Origin: Chloroflexota bacterium | GTDB lineage: Bacteria > Chloroflexota > Limnocylindria > QHBO01 | Length of the DNA stretch: 6,076 nucleotides | Reading direction: 5' to 3' | NCBI GenBank assembly: GCA_005882055.1 | Contig: VBGQ01000234.1 | Location: 1-6,076 of the forward strand | Shown here: positions 1 through 4,557 of the stretch, piece after piece | Numbering within the stretch: position 1 is the stretch's first letter | Layout of the letters: every line of letters begins with the position of its first letter | Made by a program: the position numbers and the translations under genes | Notes under the pieces: generated by a model | The model's database searches: none | The model's input: the letters and a program-made list of their open reading frames with translations, nothing else | What the model was told of the DNA's origin: nothing

Positions 1-698
1 TGTTCGCCGCCGAGGGGGCGCGGGTCGTTGTCGCCGAATTCGCGGCGGAGGCTGGCGAGGAAACGGTCCGACAAGTGACTGACGCGGGTGGCGAGGCGAG
101 CTTCGTGCGCGCCGACGTCTCGCGCGAGGAGGACGCCAGCGCCATGGTGGCGGCCGCGGTCGATCGGTATGGCCGGATCGACGTCCTCTACAACAACGCC
201 GGGATCATGCCGGAAGCGGACCACTCGGTCGTCGACACCGATGTTGGCGTCTGGGACCAGGTGATGGCGGTCAACCTGCGTGGGGTCTTCCTGGGCTGCA
301 AGTACGCGATCCCGCGGATGGTCGAGCAGGGATCCGGCTCGGTGATCAACATCAGCAGCTTCGTGGCGCTGCTGGGATGCTCGGTCCCGCAGGATGCCTA
401 CACCGCCAGCAAGGGTGCCGTGCTGAGCCTGACGCGATCGCTCGCCGTGCAGTTCGGGCCCAGGGGCGTTCGATCGAACGCCATCTGCCCGGGACCGATC
501 GAGACGCCGCTGCTGGTGGACTGGCTGCTCAAGGATGAGGCAGCAAAGCAGCTACGCCTCGCGCGCAACCCCACCGGCCGATTCGGGAAGCCGGAGGAGA
601 TCGTGAACGCCGCGATCTACCTCGCCTCGGACGAGTCGCGATGGACGAACGGTGCCCACTTCGTAATCGACGGGGGCATCTCGGTCAACTACTTCTGA
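1..698 (+). CDS. SDR family oxidoreductase, 5'-truncated by window edge
   Basis: Classical short-chain dehydrogenase/reductase, a cytosolic NAD(P)(H)-dependent oxidoreductase. The reading frame is open from base 3, so the true start lies left of the window; 231 residues are visible. The first visible residues (FAAEGARVVVAEF) are the end of helix 1 and strand 2, so about 25 residues with the TGxxxGxG nucleotide-binding motif are missing. Visible hallmarks are NNAG (192-203), the structural Asn of VNLRG (273-275), the likely catalytic Ser of NISS (357-359), the catalytic Tyr and Lys of YTASK (399-401 and 411-413), PGPIETP after strand 6, and the C-terminal GRFGKPEEI and DGG motifs. An acidic residue (Glu, 36-38) ends strand 2, which in this family usually favours NAD(H) over NADP(H). 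The gene is convergent with the SRPBCC gene. Substrate cannot be told from sequence. A role beside the aldehyde dehydrogenase and permease is inference from proximity. Confidence 0.95.
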   Translation, partial: FAAEGARVVVAEFAAEAGEETVRQVTDAGGEASFVRADVSREEDASAMVAAAVDRYGRIDVLYNNAGIMPEADHSVVDTDVGVWDQVMAVNLRGVFLGCKYAIPRMVEQGSGSVINISSFVALLGCSVPQDAYTASKGAVLSLTRSLAVQFGPRGVRSNAICPGPIETPLLVDWLLKDEAAKQLRLARNPTGRFGKPEEIVNAAIYLASDESRWTNGAHFVIDGGISVNYF

Positions 699-700
699 CT

Positions 701-715
701 CAGGGACGTTCCCTG
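701..715. terminator. Short inverted repeat between convergent genes, possible terminator
   Basis: CAGGGA (701-706) and TCCCTG (710-715) form a perfect 6-bp stem with a 3-base loop, two bases after the SDR stop codon and nine bases before the 3' end of the SRPBCC gene. The position between two convergent genes suits a bidirectional terminator. There is no T-tract on either side and the stem is short, so the call is weak. The whole gap between the genes is only 26 bases. Confidence 0.3.
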
Positions 716-724
716 GCGGACACC

Positions 725-1291
725 TCACCGCCTTGCCACGAATAGTGGCCTTACCGCGATCGGCGGCGTCCAGCGAGGGTCTCGGTGGCTCTTCGTTGAA
801 CGAACCGCCAGCATTCGTGGCCGTTCGGCACCAACCGCGCCTTGACAGCTGTGCCCGGTGGTCGCAGCGCCACTATTGCTGAGGCGCTCGATGGCCTTGA
901 CCTCGGAGTCCATTGTCTTCTGGACCATGCCGCCCATGAGCAGTCCCGAAAGGCCGCCAAGCTTCGCGTCAAGCGAGAAGGTCAGGCGCGTCCCGCCCTC
1001 GGCTGGATGCAGGTCGTAGCGGCCATGCGGCCGTGCGGGACCGGTGACCGTCTGGAACTCCAGATGGGCGTTCGGCTCACAGGCGGTTACCTCGTAGTCG
1101 GCCGAGACTCGGCGGCCCATCGGTCCCTGGACCCCTTGCGCGTACCGCGTGCCGACCCCGCCGTCGCCTGAGATGCGCTTGATGTCGAGCACGCCGGAGC
1201 GCCACTCGGTGCACTTCTCTCCGTCGAGGAGATACGCGAAGACGGCCTCCGGTGGACGTTTGATGGTCACGCTGTGCTGCGCCTGGGGCAT
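725..1291 (-). CDS. SRPBCC family protein (polyketide cyclase/dehydrase-like)
   Basis: Small soluble protein of 188 residues with the SRPBCC/START-like fold, a helix-grip domain that binds hydrophobic ligands in a deep cavity. Residues 5-137 fit the family: the N-terminal strand and helix (VTIKRPPEAVFAYLLD), the conserved Trp of CTEWRSGV, the GVGTRY turn, the ADYEVTACEPNAHLEF strand pair, GGTRLTF, and a long C-terminal helix (GGMVQKTMDSEVKAIERL). The family has no universal catalytic residue, so no reaction is assigned. The ATG at 1291-1289 is supported by GGAGG (1302-1298) six bases upstream. Residues 138-188 are an Arg/Pro-rich tail that does not resemble the domain; relatives normally stop soon after the last helix, near 140-150 residues. 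It is divergent from the aldehyde dehydrogenase and convergent with the SDR. No functional link to either is visible. Confidence 0.85.
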   Translation of the reverse strand: MPQAQHSVTIKRPPEAVFAYLLDGEKCTEWRSGVLDIKRISGDGGVGTRYAQGVQGPMGRRVSADYEVTACEPNAHLEFQTVTGPARPHGRYDLHPAEGGTRLTFSLDAKLGGLSGLLMGGMVQKTMDSEVKAIERLSNSGAATTGHSCQGAVGAERPRMLAVRSTKSHRDPRWTPPIAVRPLFVARR

Positions 1292-1296
1292 GGGAT

Positions 1297-1314
1297 GCCT
1301 CCGAATGTGGAGGC
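1297..1314 (-). promoter_or_regulatory. Hairpin covering the SRPBCC ribosome binding site
   Basis: GCCTCC (1297-1302) and GGAGGC (1309-1314) are perfect inverted repeats around a 6-base loop. In the minus-strand transcript the downstream arm contains the GGAGG that lies six bases before the SRPBCC ATG, so a folded leader would hide the ribosome binding site. This could be translational control or chance complementarity to a purine-rich site. It only matters if transcription starts upstream of about 1314. Confidence 0.4.
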
Positions 1315-1317
1315 GCC

Positions 1318-1346
1318 ATCATCGGCTCATGAGCTGAGGCGGGCAA
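1318..1346 (-). promoter_or_regulatory. Candidate sigma70-type promoter for the SRPBCC gene
   Basis: Reading the minus strand, TTGCCC (1346-1341) and GATGAT (1323-1318) are separated by exactly 17 bases. Each matches the -35 and -10 consensus at four of six positions. Transcription would begin near 1311, inside the RBS hairpin, leaving a leader of about 20 bases. Matches of this quality arise by chance, so this is only a candidate. Confidence 0.25.
1325..1334. promoter_or_regulatory. Perfect palindrome GCTCATGAGC in divergent spacer, operator-like
   Basis: A perfect 10-bp palindrome sits near the middle of the 82-base gap between the divergent SRPBCC and aldehyde dehydrogenase genes. It lies between the candidate -35 and -10 of the minus-strand promoter and about 30 bases upstream of the aldehyde dehydrogenase -10 box. 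A dimeric repressor bound there could affect both genes. No known operator is recognised and no regulator gene lies in the window. Confidence 0.3.
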
Positions 1347-1361
1347 CACCCGTTCGAGACC

Positions 1362-1367
1362 TACAAT
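1362..1367 (+). promoter_or_regulatory. -10 box TACAAT for a probably leaderless aldehyde dehydrogenase mRNA
   Basis: TACAAT differs from TATAAT at one position. It ends six bases before the GTG at 1374, the spacing at which a transcript would begin at or next to the start codon. No Shine-Dalgarno sequence precedes that GTG, which agrees with leaderless translation, common in actinobacteria and some other high-GC lineages. No good -35 element is visible at the usual distance. Confidence 0.5.
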
Positions 1368-1373
1368 TCCGAA

Positions 1374-2867
1374 GTGACGACCCAAGAACAGACGATGCCG
1401 TCGGCGAGCCCGTCCACCGCCGCCGCCGTGCAAATGATGATCGGTGGCGAGCACGTCGACGCAGCTGAGGGCCAGACATTCGACGTCGTGAATCCCGCGA
1501 CCAGCGAGGTCATCGCCCACGCGCCGCTGGGCGGGGCGGAGGACGTGAATCGGGCGGTCCAGGCGGCCACCAAGGCCTTCGAAGACCCCAAAGGGTGGGC
1601 GACCTGGTCCGCGGCCAAGCGAGGTCGGGCGATGGCGAAGTTCGCGGGGTTGGTTCGCGAGCACCTGGAGGATCTGGCACAGCTCGAGAGCCGCAATGTC
1701 GGCAAGCCCATCTCTGGCGCCCGTGGCGAGGCCCTCGCCGTCAGCTTCGTATTCGACTACTACGCCGGGGCCGCCAACAAGCTGTTCGGCGAGACGATCC
1801 CGGTCAGCAAGCCAGGCCTTGATTTCACCCTGCGTGAGCCAATTGGCGTCTGCGGGCTGATCGTGCCCTGGAACTTCCCCATGAACATGGCGAGCTGGAA
1901 GCTGGGCCCAGCCCTGGCCGCCGGCAACACCACCATCCTCAAGCCCGCCAGCTACACACCGCTGACGGCACTGCGCCTGGGTGAGCTGGCGTTGGAGGCC
2001 GGAATCCCCGCAGGCGTCGTCAACGTCATCACCGGACCGGGCGGCTCGGCCGGGGCGGCACTTGCCGCCCATCCGGGCGTCGGCAAGGTCGCCTTCACCG
2101 GCGAGACGACGACCGGGCAGGAGATCATGCGGCTCGCCGCCAACAACGTGAAGAAGATCAGCCTGGAGCTTGGCGGCAAGAGCCCCAACATCGTCTTCGC
2201 CGACGCGGATCTCGAACGGTTCGCGGCCGAGGCTCCGTACGCAGTCTTCGACAACGCCGGCCAGGACTGCTGTGCGCGCAGCCGGATCTTCGTCGAGGCA
2301 TCGGCGCATGACCGGATGCTCGAGCTCTTCACCGAGGCGACCCGGAAGGTCGTGGTGGGGGACCCCTCCGACGACAAGACCGAGATGGGCAGCCTCGTCA
2401 GCCAGCGTCAACGCGAGCGCGTGTCCAGCTACATCGACATCGGCAAGGAGGAGGGCGCGGACCTCGTCTACGGCGGAGAAGCCCCGACCGGCGACCCCTT
2501 CGACGCGGGTGCGTATTGGTCGCCCACCATCTTCGACGCCTGTCGCACCGACATGCGCATCGTGCGCGAAGAGATCTTCGGACCGGTGGTCGCGATCATT
2601 CCGTTCGAGGACGAGGCAGACGCCGTGCGGCTCGCCAACGACACGCCCTACGGCCTGTCCGGGTCAATCTGGAGCCGAGACATCGGCAAGGCGCTGCGGG
2701 TGGCCAAGGGGGTGCGCGCGGGCGTCCTGTCGGTCAACTCGAACGCATCGGTCCACACCGAGGCGCCGTTTGGCGGCTACAAGATGAGTGGGATGGGCAG
2801 GGAGCTGGGGATGCACGCCCTGGAGCTGTACACCGAGGTCAAGAACGTCTTCATCGACCTGACCTGA
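1374..2867 (+). CDS. NAD(P)-dependent aldehyde dehydrogenase (aminobutyraldehyde/betaine-aldehyde type)
   Basis: Complete soluble aldehyde dehydrogenase of 497 residues, the usual length for the ALDH superfamily, oxidising an aldehyde to its carboxylate with NAD(P)+. The core runs from about residue 22 to the C-terminus. Key residues are all present: Asn167 in PWNFP (oxyanion hole), Lys190 in LKPAS (cofactor), FTGETTTG (Rossmann glycine region), general-base Glu265 in LELGGKSP, nucleophile Cys299 in GQDCCARSR, and Glu400/Phe402 in EEIFGP. The C-terminal FGGYKMSGMGRE segment is typical of the betaine-aldehyde, gamma-aminobutyraldehyde and gamma-glutamyl-aminobutyraldehyde branch; the exact substrate cannot be read. 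Ser193 replaces the Glu that binds the NAD ribose in ALDH2-like enzymes. The GTG at 1374 is preferred because of the -10 box just before it; ATG 1395 is the alternative and neither has a clear Shine-Dalgarno. It is divergent from SRPBCC and convergent with the TPM gene. Confidence 0.95.
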   Translation: MTTQEQTMPSASPSTAAAVQMMIGGEHVDAAEGQTFDVVNPATSEVIAHAPLGGAEDVNRAVQAATKAFEDPKGWATWSAAKRGRAMAKFAGLVREHLEDLAQLESRNVGKPISGARGEALAVSFVFDYYAGAANKLFGETIPVSKPGLDFTLREPIGVCGLIVPWNFPMNMASWKLGPALAAGNTTILKPASYTPLTALRLGELALEAGIPAGVVNVITGPGGSAGAALAAHPGVGKVAFTGETTTGQEIMRLAANNVKKISLELGGKSPNIVFADADLERFAAEAPYAVFDNAGQDCCARSRIFVEASAHDRMLELFTEATRKVVVGDPSDDKTEMGSLVSQRQRERVSSYIDIGKEEGADLVYGGEAPTGDPFDAGAYWSPTIFDACRTDMRIVREEIFGPVVAIIPFEDEADAVRLANDTPYGLSGSIWSRDIGKALRVAKGVRAGVLSVNSNASVHTEAPFGGYKMSGMGRELGMHALELYTEVKNVFIDLT

Positions 2868-2876
2868 GGACCGATG

Positions 2877-2899
2877 CGGCGGCTCAGAACGAGCCGCCG
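2877..2899. terminator. GC-rich inverted repeat at convergent junction, possible bidirectional terminator
   Basis: CGGCGGCTC (2877-2885) and GAGCCGCCG (2891-2899) form a perfect 9-bp stem around a 5-base loop, starting ten bases after the aldehyde dehydrogenase stop codon. The repeat overlaps the stop codon of the TPM gene (2886-2884) and its last glycine codons. Strong stem and convergent setting support a terminator for the + gene. There is no T-tract. Because one arm codes for Gly/Ser residues, part of the symmetry may come from codon use. Confidence 0.4.
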
Positions 2900-4383
2900 G
2901 CTCCGCCACCCCCCGACGAGCCACCGCCCCCGAACCCTCCGCCTCCCGATGAAGAGGGTGAGTTCCCAATGGTCCCCAGGGCTGCGAACATGCCTCCGAA
3001 GTTCGGGATCGCCGACCCGGCCATCAGCCCGCCACCGCCCGATGCACCGCCGCCTGAGCCCCCGCCAGCGCCGGATGCGTACCACGCCGGAAACCACGCA
3101 TTCGTGGCCACGCCCCGGCGATCGTCCTCCGCGGTCCGTTCCAGCACCTGCTCGACGTCCCGATGCAGGCCCAGGGCAACGCCCCACACGAGGGCCTGAT
3201 CCGGAGTCTCCACCCAGGGCAGGGCTTTGGCGGCGACCACCTGCTGCATGGAGCGTGCTTGCTCGAGGGTCTTCTCGCCGAGCAGCGTGGCCCCACCCGC
3301 CAGGCCAATGGCGATGGCGGCCACGGCCAGACCGTCGCTCGGAAGTTGGGTTGCGCCCCAGAATGCGAGGCCCGCGACCACCAGCTCGACGATACCGAGC
3401 GCCCGCCAGGCCTTGATCACGCTCGAAGGCTTGCGTGCATACCAGCCGCCGGCGACTGCTCCGCCCTCAAGGCGATCGTCGAATTCCCCGACGCTCTTGC
3501 CGAACCGAAGGAGCGCCGGCTGGTCCACGTAGCCGTCTTCCTCGCCGGCGGCGATGTCCATCATCTTCTCCAGCGCCAGCTGCTCGGCCGGGCCGAGTGG
3601 AGAGCGCCGGATCAGGCGCTGGTGGACGTCGGCGTCATCGGGCCTGGTCATCTGGATTCCGACCTTGGCGCCAAGCCCAAGGATCCCGCCGTCGTGGCGG
3701 AAGGCCAGCTCCCCACGAGAAGCCAGGTCGAGCAACGCGGTCGTGAGAGCACGGCGCGTGGAGCGCCCCTCCATGATCAGCGCGGCAGTGGCCGGAGTCA
3801 GCTTGGCCGGGGGGGCCGGCATGTAGATGGACGCATCGTCGGTATAGACCGGGTCGCGCCCGTATCGGAGCCAGTTCCAGAGCCACCACACGACTAGCAG
3901 CGCGGCCAGCAGGATCCCGCCGAAGCCGAGGAGCGCGTTGAGCTGTCGAGCGAATTGGAGGCGGCCCGCGTTCTCGGGCGTCGTCGCCCGGTCTACGGCG
4001 TCGAGGGCCGCCAGGACCGCGCCGTCCATGTCGCAGTCACGAAGGCGAGGAACCATGTCGTCGTCGAAGACCGATTGGCGGTCGGCGTCGCTCATGAACG
4101 CCGCCTTGAAGCCGGAACCCGCGTACAGCTCGGCCTGGCCGTGGCACTTCGAATCGTCGAGGTCCAGCAGGATCACCAGTGAGTCGTCAAAGCCCTTTCG
4201 ACCGATACCCCACTGGTCGATCAGCGCGCGGGCGTCCGCCTCTGCGGCCTCCTGCGAGTCGCTCTCCGGCTTGACCTGGGTGTAGACGACGACCTGGGAA
4301 GCGCTGCGCTGCTCGATGGTCGCGATGACCGACTCGGCCTGCGTCCTCGTGGCCGCGCTCAGCACGCCGGCGGTGTCGTACAC
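2884..4383 (-). CDS. TPM-domain membrane protein with DUF2207-like region and Gly-rich tail
   Basis: 499 residues from the first usable in-frame start, a GTG. Residues 1-135 are a TPM (TLP18.3/Psb32/MOLO-1) domain, opening with YDTAGVLS and continuing with SQVVVYTQ, GRKGFDDSLVILLDLD and an AGSGF segment. A transmembrane helix follows (about 149-172, Trp-rich at its end), then a charged region resembling DUF2207 proteins (TAALIMEGRSTRRALTTALLDLASRGEL), two further hydrophobic helices (about 324-343 and 350-368), and a C-terminal tail of Gly/Ser repeats from 437 ending in GGSF. The TPM domain should be outside the membrane and the middle region inside. Plant TPM proteins act in photosystem repair; in bacteria the role is mostly unknown, so no activity is assigned. 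The GTG lacks a Shine-Dalgarno and would remove a clear upstream signal peptide, so the real 5' end is doubtful. The gene is convergent with the aldehyde dehydrogenase and divergent from the permease. Confidence 0.85.
   Translation of the reverse strand: MYDTAGVLSAATRTQAESVIATIEQRSASQVVVYTQVKPESDSQEAAEADARALIDQWGIGRKGFDDSLVILLDLDDSKCHGQAELYAGSGFKAAFMSDADRQSVFDDDMVPRLRDCDMDGAVLAALDAVDRATTPENAGRLQFARQLNALLGFGGILLAALLVVWWLWNWLRYGRDPVYTDDASIYMPAPPAKLTPATAALIMEGRSTRRALTTALLDLASRGELAFRHDGGILGLGAKVGIQMTRPDDADVHQRLIRRSPLGPAEQLALEKMMDIAAGEEDGYVDQPALLRFGKSVGEFDDRLEGGAVAGGWYARKPSSVIKAWRALGIVELVVAGLAFWGATQLPSDGLAVAAIAIGLAGGATLLGEKTLEQARSMQQVVAAKALPWVETPDQALVWGVALGLHRDVEQVLERTAEDDRRGVATNAWFPAWYASGAGGGSGGGASGGGGLMAGSAIPNFGGMFAALGTIGNSPSSSGGGGFGGGGSSGGGGAGGSF
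2887..3075 (-). repeat. Gly/Ser low-complexity coding segment of the TPM protein
   Basis: The last 63 codons of the TPM gene are dominated by glycine and serine in runs such as GGGSGGGASGGGG and GGGGFGGGG. They are interrupted by a more hydrophobic insert (LMAGSAIPNFGGMFAALGTIG). On the + strand this appears as a CCG/CCA-rich tract. Such tails are common at the ends of TPM and DUF2207 proteins. The tract is repetitive at the DNA level and prone to slippage. Confidence 0.7.
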
Positions 4384-4503
4384 GCGCTGGCCGGCGACCG
4401 GAGATGGATAGGGCGGGCCGGCCGCGATCGTCGCGGTCGTGGCGAGGCCGGCAATCGTGGCAAGTGCGGCGGCAACGACGAGACGGACCGCGGGGGCGCT
4501 CTA
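4384..4503 (-). other. Signal-peptide coding segment of the TPM gene with TAG in place of a start
   Basis: The TPM frame stays open upstream of GTG 4383 for 39 codons, to a TAG at 4503-4501. Those codons read as a secretion signal: a short n-region (SAPAVR), a hydrophobic core (LVVAAALATIAGLATTATIA), and a Pro-rich linker (GPPYPSPVAGQR) leading into the TPM domain, as TPM proteins are normally built. The segment contains no ATG, GTG or TTG. AAAGGG (4516-4511) lies seven bases before the TAG, ideal spacing for a start there, and one substitution separates TAG from TTG. Alternatively an in-frame ATG at 4533 gives ten basic-rich codons (MWLRPRKGSR) before the TAG, making it an early nonsense codon; that ATG has no Shine-Dalgarno. 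Whether the gene is intact in the living organism is unresolved. Confidence 0.7.
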
Positions 4504-4527
4504 GCGCGATCCCTTTCTCGGACGGAG

Positions 4528-4541
4528 CCACATTCGTGTGG
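4528..4541. promoter_or_regulatory. CCACA-TTCG-TGTGG hairpin/operator-like inverted repeat
   Basis: A perfect 5-bp stem closes a TTCG loop in the 54-base gap between the divergent TPM and permease genes, four bases upstream of the permease AGGAGG. In RNA this would be a UUCG tetraloop hairpin just ahead of the ribosome binding site; in DNA it could be a small operator. It is short enough to be chance. No clear -10/-35 pair was found for either gene in this gap, so promoters may lie within the opposing coding regions. Confidence 0.3.
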
Positions 4542-4545
4542 GGAG

Positions 4546-4551
4546 AGGAGG
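4546..4551 (+). promoter_or_regulatory. Shine-Dalgarno AGGAGG deciding the permease TTG start
   Basis: A full consensus AGGAGG lies six bases before TTG 4558 but 21 bases before ATG 4573, which is too far. This makes the TTG the likely initiation codon and adds five residues (MSADP) to the permease. Confidence 0.75.
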
Positions 4552-4557
4552 AGACCC

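Noticed and set aside
1077..2411. 444-codon open frame on the minus strand
   Set aside because: It is antisense to the aldehyde dehydrogenase, whose family motifs are unambiguous, and runs on into the SRPBCC gene in another frame. Its composition (many Gly, Asp, Arg, His) is typical of a shadow frame in high-GC DNA.
2887..3075. Repetitive CCG/CCA tract as a possible CRISPR or tandem repeat array
   Set aside because: There are no regular repeat and spacer units. The pattern is explained by the Gly/Ser coding tail on the minus strand.
2516..3199. 227-codon plus-strand frame with a Pro-rich middle
   Set aside because: It is an out-of-frame reading of the aldehyde dehydrogenase 3' end, then the complement of the Gly-rich tail; the Pro runs are the complement of glycine codons.
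3163..3897. 244-codon open frame on the plus strand
   Set aside because: It is antisense to the middle of the TPM-domain gene, shows no motif and has no ribosome binding site of note.
4383..4531. GTG at 4531 as an upstream start for the TPM protein via a frameshift
   Set aside because: It is in a different frame from the TPM domain and the signal peptide lies entirely in the TPM frame, so no shift is needed beyond the TAG problem itself.
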